Of a stretch of DNA of 64,000 nucleotides, positions 23,501 to 35,402 are shown piece after piece. A program made the position numbers and the translations under genes. The notes beneath the pieces are model-generated. The model was not told where the DNA came from. It was given only the letters and a program-made list of their open reading frames with translations, and ran no database searches. Positions within the stretch are counted from its first letter, which is position 1. The number at the start of each line of letters is the position of its first letter. Origin of the DNA: Luzula sylvatica (lineage: Eukaryota; Streptophyta; Magnoliopsida; Poales; Juncaceae); the NCBI GenBank assembly GCA_946800325.1, contig OX326957.1:63741570-63805569 (forward strand), in the 5' to 3' direction.

Positions 23501-24574
23501 GACCCCTTATACTGCACGGATACAGATACAGATGCAACTACCGTATCAGATACGATACATATACAATGATACGATCATTTTCGAAAAAAATTAGGATATG
23601 AATATGATTATATAGCTCTTATTTTAATATATCTTATATTATATACAAATAAAAATAATTAAATAGTATTAATAATATTTTAAATAAAATATGATGACAA
23701 TACTCATAAAAATATCGTGAACGTAATTTAAAAATATTATGAAACTGATTTTAGAATTATCTCGGAAGTATTCTCGAAATATAAGATATACTTCGCTACA
23801 AAATAAATTATGGAACAAAATATTTAACGGCCCGAATTATCTTGAAAAAATACCGCATACTTATCTTGGTCGTATTCCGAAAGTATCATGGAATATCTGA
23901 GACGTATTTAGAAAAAAAAAAAAAATTAAATATTTATTGGATACGCATCAGATTTTATCCTAATCGCATATCCGTATTTTCGAAATTCTGGACATGATCC
24001 AAGCCCAAAATAAACAAGGCCCAACTTATAAACCTTCCATTAGCCATCATAACATCCATGGGTTGGGAATCACCGAATCAAATCCAAAATACAAACCATG
24101 TACGGCTATCGTGGCCCTGATTCCGAAGACGTGGCTTCTTCCCAGCCCTCGTTTTGTACTTTCCCTCCTTACCCCTTTCCCTTCTTGAACTATCCATAAT
24201 GCTAATCAACAAAAAGCGTCATGCCAAGTTATCCAAATCCTAATCCAATGGCATAATTGATAATGAGAACCTCGTCATTTACCACCACATCCTTTATATT
24301 ATAATTAATATATTTAATTAACATGATAATTAATCGCATCACATATGTTAATTAAATACGGTAATGAAACAAAGAACACGAGCAAAATGAAAATAATATA
24401 CTTTTATTGAGTGATTTCCTATCCATCGAATAAATATGGTGGTAAAATATCCACAACACTCCACGGTGGCCAAAAGAAGGAGCTCTCGTGCACCGCAAGC
24501 TCTGCGTTATCTGCAGCACTGGCCTCCTAATCACTTCACTCTCCAAATAAGAGAGAAGAAATACTGACACCATT
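20504..24574. other. AT-rich intergenic region with short local repeats
   Basis: No gene found. GACGAAGAATTGTCGATTG occurs at 20899 and 21011, with a GTTTGTGCCAATAA repeat between the two. A 30-bp string with GTTAATGCATATATTAGTATAA occurs near 21365 and 21515. AACCATATTGATATGGATGT occurs near 22697 and 22850, with an AACCTACATCTAAAAA repeat nearby. 23515-23960 is rich in GATAC/ATACG strings and resembles a decayed dispersed repeat. An A/B box pair lies at 22095-22165. Confidence 0.5.
22095..22165 (-). repeat. tRNA-derived (SINE-like) A/B box pair
   Basis: On the minus strand TAGCACGATTGGTAGAT fits the A box and GAGTTCAATCCC the B box, about 35 bp apart. No cloverleaf is evident. Compare 19265-19325. 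Confidence 0.4.
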
Positions 24575-27232
24575 ATGGGGCCAGAGACGATTACAGGAGC
24601 CACCGCCACGCCGGCGAGATGCTTTCGAAGCACCAGGCGACCTGTCTCGGTTGCCTCACATCGCCTTCTCCGCCCCCAATTCCTCTCTTCTTCTGGCGTA
24701 CAAGCTTCTGGCCTTCGAGGAGCTTACGGCGCCAATTTGTTGGGGAACATGCGTTCAAGGTCGACCCCGTTGAGTCCTCACGAGAGAAAGCAGAGGTTCT
24801 CCGTCGTTGCAATGTCTGGAGAAGGTTAGAATTTCACCTCTTTTATTTACTTACTTCGTGAACAAATGCACTCAACTTAGTGTACAATGACAAAACATCA
24901 ATAGCACGTTTGCACGCACAGAAGGTGTTTGTTGAAATAACCAATGAATAGTTTCTAATCTCTAATTTTGATTGCTGACTCCAGATAAGCGTGTCATCCC
25001 TCTAAAAGACTACCGCAACATCGGCATCATGGCCCACATCGACGCGGGCAAAACTACGACGACGGAGCGAATCCTCTATTACACGGGCAGGAACTACAAA
25101 ATCGGGGAGGTCCACGAGGGCACGGCCACGATGGACTGGATGGAGCAAGAACAAGAACGCGGCATCACCATCACCTCCGCGGCCACCACCGCATTTTGGA
25201 ACAATCACCGCATCAACATCATCGACACTCCTGGCCACGTGGACTTCACTCTCGAAGTTGAACGTGCCTTGCGAGTCTTAGACGGCACGATTTGCTTATT
25301 CGATTCCGTTGCCGGCGTGGAGCCGCAGTCCGAGACCGTGTGGCGCCAAGCCGACAAGTACGGCGTACCCCGAATTTGCTTCGTGAACAAGATGGATAGA
25401 CTCGGCGCAAATTTCTACCGCACGAGAGACATGATCATCAAGAACTTGGGCGCCAAGCCGTTGGTGCTTCAATTACCCATCGGGGCCGAGGACGTTTTCA
25501 AAGGGGTCGTCGATTTGGTGACGATGAAAGCCATCGTGTGGAATGGGGAGGAACTCGGCGCTAAATTCACCTATGAGGAAATACCCGAAGATTTGAAGGA
25601 AAAAGCGAAAGAGTACCGCATGCAAATGATCGAGAGCGTCGTCGAGTTGGACGACAAAGCGATGGAGAATTATTTCGAAGGGATCGAGCCCGACGAAGCG
25701 ACTATCAAGAGATTGATAAGGAAAGGTACCATCGCGATTAATTTCGTACCGGTTCTATGCGGGTCCGCCTTCAAAAACAAGGGGGTACAACCTTTACTAG
25801 ACGCGGTCGTGGATTATCTCCCTTCGCCTCTCGATTTACCGCCCATGAAAGGATCCGCACCCGAAAACCCCGAAGAGATCATGGAACGAGCCGCGAGTAA
25901 CGACGAGTCCTTCTCGGGTTTAGCGTTCAAAATCATGAGCGACCCGTTCGTGGGCACGTTAACCTTCGTGCGAATCTACTCGGGGAAACTCATCGCGGGT
26001 TCCTACGTTTACAACGCGAACAAAGGAAAGAAGGAACGAATCGGAAGGTTATTAGAAATGCACGCGAATAGTCGAGAAGATATCGAGGTGGGCATGACGG
26101 GAGATATCGTCGCGGTTGCGGGTTTAAAAGACACGATAACGGGCGAAACATTATCCGACCCGGATAACCCGATCGTGCTAGAGCGAATGGATTTCCCGGA
26201 TCCCGTTATTAAAATCGCGATCGAACCCGAAACCAAAGCGGATGTGGATAAAATGTCTGCGGGTCTGCTTAAGCTCGCTCAAGAGGACCCGTCTTTTCAT
26301 TTCTCGAGAAACGAGGAGACCAATCAAACCGTCATCGAAGGCATGGGCGAACTTCATCTCGAAATCATTGTCGATCGCCTCAAACGCGAATTCAAGGTTT
26401 CATTTTCAATCCATTTTTGTAATAAAATAATAAATTAATAATACTCACAGATGCAATTTTTTTATTTTGACAGGTGGAAGCGAATATAGGAGCGCCGCAA
26501 GTGAACTACAGAGAGAGTATCTCGAAAGTAGCGGAAGTACAATACATACACAAAAAACAATCTGGCGGAGCGGGACAATTCGCTGACATCACCGTGCGGT
26601 TCGAGCCGTGCGAGCCCGGAACGGGATACGAGTTCAAGAGCGAGATCAAAGGAGGAGTGGTGCCGAAGGAATACATTCCAGGTGTCATGAAAGGATTGGA
26701 GGAGTGCATGGCGAACGGTGTCCTCGCAGGGTACCCTGTCGTGGACGTCAGAGCGGTTCTTTTGGACGGGAGTTACCACGACGTGGATTCGAGCGTGATG
26801 GCTTTTAACCTCGCTGCACGTGGTGCGTTTAGAGAAGGGATGAGGAAAGCTGCGCCGAGAATTCTCGAACCGATTATGAAAGTCGAAGTCGTTACCCCCG
26901 AGGAACATTTGGGGGATGTTATTGGAGATCTGAATTCGAGACGTGGTCAGATTAATACTTTCGGGGATAAACCTGGTGGTCTCAAGGTAAAATTGGTTTC
27001 CTTTTCTGTTATGAATTTATGATGTTGAGATGTTAATTATTTTTGGATTTGGTAGGTGGTGGATTCGTTGGTGCCGTTGGCGGAGATGTTTAGTTACGTG
27101 AGTATGTTGAGAGGAATGACGAAAGGGAGAGCGTCGTATACGATGCAGCTTGCCAATTTCGACGTGGTGCCTTCCTACATTCAGGCTCAGCTTTCTGCTG
27201 CCAGACAGAATAAGGAGGAGGTGGTGGCTTGA
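24575..27232 (+). CDS. SCO1: Chloroplast elongation factor G (cpEF-G)
   Basis: Four exons: 24575-24824, 24985-26396, 26474-26986, 27056-27232, GT-AG throughout, 783 aa, the usual length for plant plastid EF-G. This GTPase drives ribosome translocation in the chloroplast stroma. The first 75-80 residues are rich in S, R, A and T with few acids, fitting a transit peptide. GTPase motifs follow: G1 AHIDAGKT (residues 100-107), RGITI, DTPGH, NKMD and GSAFK. Domain IV is in exon 3 ([21 protein letters not shown]) and domain V in exons 3-4 ([35 protein letters not shown] split by no intron). The codons use many CG-ending triplets, unlike the AT-rich surroundings. It converges with HOP, with 1.35 kb between the stops. 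The start ATG is the only one giving a transit peptide in frame. Confidence 0.96.
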
Positions 27233-28585
27233 GTTTTGTGAGATGGAGGATTTTATATGTTAATTTTTTGGATTCGCGGTGGTGTTAATTTTTGTTGTAA
27301 TTTTTGGATTGTTTGGGTAAAGGTGTAATTTTCAATGAGAATGTTTCGTCACGATTCATGATATTATTTGCACAGAATGACCATTTCGAAAGTGGAGAAA
27401 TAACGAGAGTAATAAGTTCTTTTGATTAACGACTGGAATCGAAATGTCGGAAATTTTCTTCGGGGAAATAACCAAAATGTTGAGATAATTCATATTAGTA
27501 AGATCTGCTGCTGTGTATATTTTCATTGGCCGGATTTTTAATGTTTTAGATGGAGTATATTTACATTGTCGGAACTGCTTAAATATTCAAGTAACATAAT
27601 TATAAAAAATTTGGTTCTCCTATTCACACAATTCAAAAATAAATAATTCGATATATTAAAGTATATAACTATAAATTCTTAGTTCATAAATAACCTGGAA
27701 ATATCATTATTTTACCAAATCATATTTCGTTTAGTTCAAAACCCCAAATTTATAGATTGTTGTTGATATTTCCGGTCTTAATCTTTGTTCGAGATTTACG
27801 TTTCCATTTTTTATTTATTTTGATGAATATTTTTTTGTAAAAAAATGTATTATACGACAATACCCATTTGATATATATTTGTTTTAATTTTTTGATAAAA
27901 TAAATAAATTATTTATCGGGTTGAAAACATAACATCAATACGGAGATTATTCATGAATTGAAGAAACTATCTGTAACTATCGGCATTATTAATTATGCAT
28001 TGTATTAAAAAAGTGTTGCGTCTATTTTTTCTGTGTAACTTGTACGACTAAATTTAGTCATCGAGGTAAGAACGATCCATTCCGAACGGAGAGGAATTCG
28101 TGCGATTGTTTGATTCTATACTTAGCTGAGTGCTAGATTTAGTCCCCCAAGTCTCAAAATATAAATAAATCTAAAATCACTCTCCTTCCACCATTCTACA
28201 AACTCCCTTAATTATTTTTCAAAGAGTTCTCTCTTCCAATGCATACTCGCCATATTGGGGACACAAGTTCCTATCGAGATTGCTCCACAGGTATATAGAT
28301 CTTCATCTGTATTTATAATTTATAATTTAAACAATCTAATATTAAGATTTGTTCCTCAGTTTTATTTGTAAATCAATTATGCTAAATAAACTAACAAAAC
28401 ATCACCAACATTAATTATAGAAAACATCAATGTCCATTCCTAAGAATTATAACCACAGTAACAAAAATGCAGACAATTTTTCCAACAGAATACAATAATA
28501 ATGAGAAAATTAAAAAACTAGTTTCCATAGGAAAATATCAAAATGTAAGAAACACGCTAAAATTACAACTTCAACACACTGAATC
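27233..28585. other. Intergenic region between convergent EF-G and HOP
   Basis: No gene found. It should contain both 3'UTRs. AT-rich, no clear repeat; 28050-28280 is slightly richer in GC but has no open frame of note. Confidence 0.5.
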
Positions 28586-30708
28586 CTATTTCATCTGCAC
28601 AATCCCTGCAGCCACGAGCTTCTGAATCTTATTCCTCACTTGAGGATTCTTCAAGTGTTCCTGCGCCGCCGAGGGATTCTCCTGGAAATCCACCAATACC
28701 TAAAATTCAAATTATCAAAACATATTTCAATTAATCATAAAATATACATTATTACTATTATTATAATTAACAAAAATTACCTGTCGCATGATTGGATCGG
28801 TCAATATACTCTGAATTTCTGGATCCTGCATTCCTTTTGCCTGTCGCTCCTTCAATTCCTCAGGAGTAAGATCGCCTCGATTAGCCTTATTAATCTGGTC
28901 AACACACCTACAATCAACGAATAAAATTAAAAAAAAATATTCAAACAAAAAAATCCAACAAAATTATATAAATTTACCTTCTTATGCCATCAGAAAGTTC
29001 CTGATTATTAGGATCGTGTTTCAAGCCCTCTTGATAAGTCTCCATGGCTTTGTCATACTCCTTCATGAAGAACTGGACAGCTCCTTTTCGTGTATATCCT
29101 TTCGAGAACGTGGGGTCCAGCTCTATGCATTTCTCCGCATCCTTTAAACCTTCAGGCAATGCACCCAGTTTCGTGTAACACGCCGCTCTGTTGCTGTACA
29201 CCTGGTCCGTGCAATAAATTATGATTGGTATTAGTATTTGTAAATATGAAATTAAATTACCTTTGGGTCCTTTGGGTTTCTCCTTAGAGCTTCGGTGTAG
29301 TGTCTCACTGCTTCGGGGTATTTCTGTTGCTTAAACATCTCGTTTCCTGAGACACGAATATGATTTTATGTTTTTGCGGGTTTAGGGTTTAAATTTTGAT
29401 ATTTTTTGTGATTATTTTAGGAGGGTTTGAAATTTGATACCTTTTTCGCGTTCCTCGTCAGCGAGTTTAGGATCGAAATATTCTTGTTGTTCCAAGTCTT
29501 TCTTAGCTTTCTCGGCCTCGTTAAGCCTCTTTAGAGTGTCTGGGTTTCTGTGCTCAGTCAAAGCTTTTTGGAATGTTTCGATGGCAGTGTCGTAATCCTT
29601 GGAAGTTTTAGCAATTTTGGCCAGAGCAGTTCCTTTCCTCGTTAATGCCCTTGCTACCATCTTGTAGTCTGAACGAAGCTCTCTTCCTCTCTCTACAGCC
29701 TTGTCACAATCCTTGATGCATTCATCATACTGTAATGGAGGAGAAATACAAAATTAGGAGGATACATCATATTGGTACAAGTTTATGGAGAATTGGTGAT
29801 AATGAGGAAAAAGAACTCACCTTTTGCATTTCCAAGTAGACCGCAGCACGATTGGTTAAGTACGAGATATCTTCATCATCGAGCTCCAAGGCTTTTGTAT
29901 AATGTGCAATGGCCGTTTCGAAATCCTTCTTTTTGTAGGCAGCATTACCCTTCTCCTTCTCCTTCTGTGCCTCTCCCTTCCTTTCTTTCTTCTCTTTCAC
30001 CTCGTCATTCACCTCCATTGGCTCCGGCTCGGGCACTGGCTCTGGAGCCTTCTTCACAGTCTCTGGTTCCGACTTTGCAGAAGATGGTTCGGGCTCAGAT
30101 GGGAAGTCCCTTTCCATATCCTCACCAGCACTGCTCATCTTAACATTAAGCAACACACCAAGCACGTTCATCATCCTCTGATCTTGCAGATACATATTGA
30201 GATTATTAGGATTCTTTTGAACATCTCTGAGCATCTGGACAAAATCAGGCTGCTGGAGATAAGCCCTAGTACTCGGATCTGCCGTGAGTTTGGTCCACAG
30301 ATCAGGCCCCTGAAAGATCTGACCGAACGGAGAAGCCGTAGAAGGTCTAGCCCTCGCAGCCGCAGCACGAGCATCGGAAAGGCCGGATTTGAGACCTTCA
30401 TTAGCCGGATCAAATTCAAGACCTTTTTCATAAGCGGAAGCTGCAGCCTCTGCATCGCCTAAACCAATATAAGCAGCCCCCAAGCGGGAATATCCCTTGG
30501 CCCAATCAGGCTTTAGCTCGACCGTCTTTTCCGCATCGGCCAAAGCTTCGTCATACTTGAGTAAAGACGCATAAGCAGCAGAACGATTGGAATACAAAAC
30601 GTGATTGGATGGCGCCAGGGAAATAGCGTCGGAGAAATGGAGCACCGCCTCGTCAAACCGGCCGGCGGAGAAAGCCGCGTTGCCCTTTGCTTTAGCCTCG
30701 TCTGCCAT
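28586..30708 (-). CDS. HOP: Hsp70-Hsp90 organizing protein (HOP/STI1)
   Basis: Six exons: 30708-29821, 29729-29441, 29346-29261, 29201-28978, 28907-28781, 28699-28586; all GT-AG, 575 aa, the standard plant HOP length. HOP is the cytosolic co-chaperone that bridges Hsp70 and Hsp90 for client transfer. Order: TPR1 (about residues 2-110, starting AKAKGNAAFSAGRFDEAV), DP1/STI1 domain (about 130-190, with FGQIFQGPDLWTKL), an acidic Pro/Glu linker (about 195-235), TPR2A (from about 245, EKEKGNAAYKKKDFETAI), TPR2B (from about 390, GNEMFKQQKYPEAVRHYTEA) and DP2 at the C-terminus (DPEIQSILTDPIMRQ to GIVQMK). All expected domains are present. A heat-shock element lies about 100 bp upstream of the ATG. 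Confidence 0.96.
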
Positions 30709-30762
30709 TAGAATCGTGAGATCGAATTTGAGATTTTGGACTAGAGAAAACGGCGAGGGGGG

Positions 30763-30768
30763 TTTAAA
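30763..30768 (-). promoter_or_regulatory. Possible TATA-like element of HOP
   Basis: CCTTTAAACC on the minus strand, 55 bp upstream of the ATG and 38 bp downstream of the heat-shock element. The core TTTAAA is a weak TATA match. Confidence 0.35.
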
Positions 30769-30804
30769 GGAAGAGGGAAGACTGAAGAGAGTTCTAGGGT
30801 CGGG

Positions 30805-30823
30805 CTTCTCGAAGCTTCGCGAG
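30805..30823 (-). promoter_or_regulatory. Heat-shock element (HSE) upstream of HOP
   Basis: Plus-strand CTTCTCGAAGCTTCGCGAG contains TTC-nn-GAA-nn-TTC-nn-GAg: three perfect alternating nGAAn blocks and a near-perfect fourth. This is the binding pattern for trimeric heat-shock factors. It lies 98-115 bp upstream of the start codon, which suits a heat-inducible co-chaperone. Confidence 0.75.
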
Positions 30824-30952
30824 GTGTAGAACAGCGAAAAAAAGGAAGGGCATTTCTGTTATTTCCTTAACTGGCATGATTATTTTTTTTTTTCGATGTC
30901 CGTAGGCTAGGTACAATATCATCATTACAAATCGAGTTTGTATTAGAAACAA

Positions 30953-31987
30953 GAGATAATTTCTCCTATGTCCCTCCAAAAACCTAAAATATCAAATATG
31001 TCTCTATAAAACTACAAATATCAAGTTTGTCCTTCTACAAGTTTGTTTCTATCAAAATTAACCCAAAGTTAAATTTTCTGTTAAAGTTAACAAATGTTTG
31101 TGAAGTTCCCATAATACCCTCGCCTCATCTCCCATCTCCATTCTCTCATCTTTTATGCTCATCTCTCGTTCTCCAACCTGTACCACTCTTAGAAAGACTT
31201 GTTGCTCTTATCGTTTGATTTTTTTCCTAAATCTTGACACAGCGTGAGTCAATCCAACCTTTTTTACATGTTGACAACTGAAATCTCTTACCAATTTATT
31301 TGTTTCCATCTTGCTAATTTGAAATTCAAACATAACTAATTTCAGCTATCTTTAGCTTTTTTTTGTCTAATCCAGTTGAGCTTGAACAAAGCAAGAATCT
31401 AAACACAATAGGTGATGTATGAGTATTGCTCAATGTATCATTCCAATGATTATAAGCTTTGTCATCTCAGATTGATTCCCCATTTGAGTGCCCTAGTCAT
31501 ACTCTCTCCCAAAACATTAAGAAATGAGTACATAAAATGAGAAGATGAGTATTTAAAATGTTTACTTAGAGCTATTATTATCTTCCATTTGAGTGACCAA
31601 TTTAAGACGAGTCCATTTTTCTGTAATCTTGATCTTCTCATAAAAGAATTATCAATTTTTGGATTTTATAGTTACTAGTAAGGAAGCAAGAAACAGAGGA
31701 GGAGCAATTGACGGAAAGAAAGAAAAATATTGTGTTAGAGTACAAAACTAAAATAGGGGTATTTTAGTCAATTGTGATTACATTTATTGACTTAATTATT
31801 ATTTAGAAGATTAAACTGATAAATATAACGGAATGTTAGTGATTTGGACAAATCTGATATTTTTTATGTTTTAGATGGATAAATTTGATAGAAACAAAAT
31901 TTTGGAAGGATAAATTTGATATTTGTTGTTTTAGAGGGACAAATATGATATTTTGATTCTTTGAAAGGACATGTATGAAATTACCCC
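30953..31987. mobile_element. Non-autonomous MULE with perfect 9-bp target duplication
   Basis: 1,035 bp. The ends are inverted repeats of about 110-150 bp: left GAGATAATTTCTCCTATGTC, right (reversed) GGGGTAATTTCATACATGTC, then matching strings such as TTTGTTTCTATCAAA. The flanks are TAGAAACAA at 30944-30952 and 31988-31996, identical 9-mers. There is no transposase. The middle (about 31090-31650) has no recognised coding sequence. It sits about 130 bp upstream of the HOP heat-shock element. Confidence 0.9.
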
Positions 31988-32212
31988 TAGAAACAATAAT
32001 CGAATTTGACGATTTCGTTGATAAATCAAGGATCTAAAATACGTCGAACGAAAAACGCTTTCTTTGTATCATGATATAGTAGGTAATTGAAAATCCAAGT
32101 CTGTTATTTGGATTCTCAGATTTGAAAAGATCATAAAATCGTTTCCTGGGTTTTGAGAAGAAGAAATAATTAAATTCTGAGAAAAGAAATCCTAAATTGG
32201 GAGAAGAAACCC

Positions 32213-32400
32213 TTCGTCGCAACCCTTATTTGCAACTCTTTTTCACAACCTTTCTTTGAGACTCTTCTTCACAACCTTTCTTCGCAATTCTTCTTCACAA
32301 CCCTTCTTTGCAACTCTTCGTCACAACCCTTTTTCGCGACTCTTCATCGTAGGTTCACAACCCTTAATCTCTGCACAGCCCTTCGCAACTCTTCGTCGAA
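32213..32400 (+). repeat. Minisatellite, unit about 26-27 bp
   Basis: Roughly six imperfect copies of a TTTGCAACTCTTCTTCACAA-CCCTTC-like unit in a row, decaying at the right end. Confidence 0.75.
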
Positions 32401-33192
32401 TTAGAGGTCGGAAATTTAATAAGGTTTAAGTCGATTTTTTGGTAGACTTTGAATCGAATTTCAGTTGAATATCCAGTTGAAATTGATGCAACGAGGAAGG
32501 GCCAGCAATTTAAGAATTTAATGGCCAGCGATTTAGTCGATTTAAGCGATTTAATTGAAGAATTGAAGCATTGATTTAATCGATTTAAGGATTGAAGGTA
32601 GTCGATTTAAGCGATTTAAGGCCAACGATTGTCAGTCAAATTTCAGCGATTTAAGGTTTTGACAAAAATTGAAAGAGGAACGATGTGAGAGAAGAAGTTC
32701 TGTGGTTTGTAATGAAAGAAGTGGAGAGGTTTTGATAAAGAAATCAATTGAAGAAAGGGGAATATCGAAGAAAAAAAGAAGAAAAGAACGCAATAAATTG
32801 CACTGTCAAAGTCTACCGTCACTGTCGACTGTCCAGGCGAACGTCATGGATAGCGAAGAAGAAGAGAAGAAGAATAATCGTCATTATCTCGCTATGGCTG
32901 TCGCCACTAGCGAAGAAGAAGAACGAAAGGAGCCATTAACATGTGTAAAAATAATTTGCATGATTACTTCCTTTGATTATTACAACTTGACTAATCTAGT
33001 AAAAAAAAAAAACTTGACTGATCGGTCTCACTTGTAAATTATGATTGGGCCTAATGTAATAATGTAATAATATGGCTCATTTATAAAGGCCCTATATTTA
33101 AAATTTTGTGGGCTGGATAAAATTAGGCTTTCTTTACTTAATTAATGGCGTGATGATGCCATCAGGGACTCTTTAACCTTACAATGATGTCA

Positions 33193-33228
33193 GCCCAACG
33201 GCCAATTTTCAAAAAAAAAAAAAAAAAC
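33193..33228 (+). mobile_element. Minimal retroposed stub with poly(A) and target duplication
   Basis: A 36-bp insert, half of which is an A run, flanked by CTTACAATGATGTC at 33179-33192 and 33229-33242 (14 bp, identical). The non-A part, AGCCCAACGGCCAATTTTC, is too short to assign to a family. Confidence 0.75.
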
Positions 33229-34351
33229 TTACAATGATGTCCAACTCGGATTGATTATAATCACGCTACGTTGCGAGTATAATGATCATAAAGTATTATT
33301 TTGTGATGATATTGAATATCTTTTTAAAAATAAAATTGTATGACATATTAATATTATCATATTTTTACAAGTTATTTAAGTATAGTTACATATTTTTTAT
33401 GATTAATTTACGTTACGTTAGGAAATATTTTTTTTAACATACAATCTAATCGGTGAAAGAGATGAGAGAGAGTGTCTCTGGAAACGTGTGTGGAGAAAAA
33501 AGTGATGGAAGACATATCACTATGAAGAACGATGTGCGAGGGAAGGTTGGAAGCGAATTCAAAGAGAAATAAAAGCTTTCTCTCTTCCGTTGACGTCATA
33601 TAAGAAAAGAGGATACTCTAGACCCTTCTTCCTCAAACCATTAAAACAACAAAAAACAAGAAATGTTTTCAAGAAAAAATATAAGAGAGAATCGATGATA
33701 TCCTCGAGCAAACCCTCAAGAAATGGAAAACCCAAGACCAAATATGCTCAACCGTGGTTTAGAGCACCACTACTCGAGCAACCAAGGCCACTTCCAAACC
33801 GAGCAAACTCAAGCTCAAAAAAAGAGGCAACCAAACCGAGTTCGTCAAGAACAGAAATATGATGATTGGTAGAAACAATGAGTCATGATTGTTCATCTCT
33901 TGATAAGAGAAAAATAAAGCACCTTTTTGATATCTAATTTAGGGATTTTAGCCCTTTCAAATCTCAACTTTGTGTATAAAATTGTTCATATTTGAGATTA
34001 CAAGAATATTTCTTCACTAAGTGTGTTTTATTGATAATTTCAGGTTTTTGGAGGGAAGTTTTTGACATTCCAAGAGTGTAGTTGTCTTCCTCTCCTCGAG
34101 CCGATGAAATCGGTATATCATACCGACCATTTCGGTACACGTATGAGGAATGAGACAAATAATCTTCAACATAAGAGTCTACACCAAACTGTATACGAAA
34201 ACCACTCATACCATAGCCACTATCCATCCCACCTACCTCACCTACAATCCCCAAACTACCCTCAATCCTCTCACCCATTTCTTGGCCAATGGGAAAGCTT
34301 CAAAGACACTATAAATAGAACCCAAGGGCCCATGAGAAAAAGACACTCTTT

Positions 34352-34353
<2 letters not shown>

Positions 34354-34391
<38 letters not shown>
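34354..34391 (+). repeat. (CT)19 microsatellite
   Basis: Uninterrupted CT dinucleotides 38 bp long, inside the transcribed leader of the solo LTR. The partner LTR at 60270 has a shorter, interrupted CT tract at the same place. Confidence 0.95.
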
Positions 34392-34392
<1 letters not shown>

Positions 34393-35063
34393 AGCACTTC
34401 CAAGAACTTTCAAGAACATCAAGAACCATTCAAGAATTACTCGAATTCTCGAGTGATTGTTTGCCGGACTCGAAGCTTTCTTCATCCGGTGAATCGATCC
34501 AATCGAAGCAAGTCAAAGGAAACATCGTCACAACCGGACTCGAAGCTTTCTTCATCCGGACTTCATCGGGATTGAGAGTGGAGCTTCCTCCATTACCAAA
34601 CTCGAAGCTCTCTTCATTCGGTAAACCTGTCCTTCTTCGGTTGATTTGTGTTCGTGTTCTCGAACGGACTCGGAGTTTTCTTCATCCGGGAGAGTCGACT
34701 AATTCGAATGAGAAGCGCTCGTACCGTCCTAGCTTTCTAGCGGTTCGAGCATCGAGCGATAACACTAGACGAGGAAAGGAGCTCATCTTAAAGCTTGCTA
34801 CTCATTCTAGGTGTATTCTTTCTATATCTTGAATTTCTTGTATGTTGAATGATTGTTTTGAAGTTGTGTAGAGAAACCCTCGTTTGAATCTAGTTCTTGC
34901 TTAAATCTTTGCTCTTGCATTCGATCTTTTTGCTCTCTTTTTGTGACAATTTTGTTCTCTTTTTGTTTGCATTTTAGTCTTTAATTAAGACATCAAATAA
35001 TCTCTGATCAAATCTCAATTCAAAACCCCAAAGAAAATACTCAAACTGAAATCCAGCATTTAT

Positions 35064-35402
35064 TCCGTTGGAACGGAACTCACACTGCGTTACAACGAAC
35101 TAGACGGTTTGTACCTCATATTCAGTTGGTTAGAACTCCGTTGTAACGCACTTGAGCTTCCGTTGTAACGGACTAGTGAGGAACTTTACACAAGAGGAAT
35201 AATACAAGTGCGTTGTAACGGATATTAAGGTTCGTTGTAACGGATTAACCAATCCGTTGCAACACTACCCAGTTTCGTTGCAACGGACTTGTAAGGTGCG
35301 TGACAACGGAATATCTTTCGTTGTAATGGACTTACATCTCAAACTCAACGTTAGCATTTCATTCAAGTCCGTTGGAACGGACTCTAATTCCGTTGTAACG
35401 GA
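35064..35402 (+). repeat. Twelve palindromic TCCGTTGTAACGGA-like motifs in solo LTR
   Basis: Twelve imperfect copies at irregular spacing of about 20-45 bp. Each contains CCGTT and/or AACGG, the core of plant MYB3R-type (MSA) sites. Several copies deviate (e.g. GCGTGACAACGG). Same number and order as in the LTR at 60270-61866. Confidence 0.85.

Larger units (their letters stand above)
31997..33589. other. Intergenic region with simple and minisatellite repeats
   Basis: No gene found. Contains the 27-bp minisatellite (32213-32400), a GATTTAAG-rich tract (32400-32640), an A/G-rich tract around 32690-32930 that is open in two frames by composition only, and a tiny retroposed stub (33193-33228). 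Confidence 0.5.

Noticed and set aside
26462..26908. 148-codon minus-strand open frame
   Set aside because: Antisense shadow of EF-G exon 3; no motif of its own.
29902..30462. 186-codon plus-strand open frame
   Set aside because: Antisense shadow of HOP exon 1, whose TPR and DP1 motifs are clear on the other strand.
32669..33037. 122-codon plus-strand open frame rich in Lys, Arg and Glu
   Set aside because: Composition follows from an A/G-rich tract; open in two frames at once, no domain and no promoter signal.
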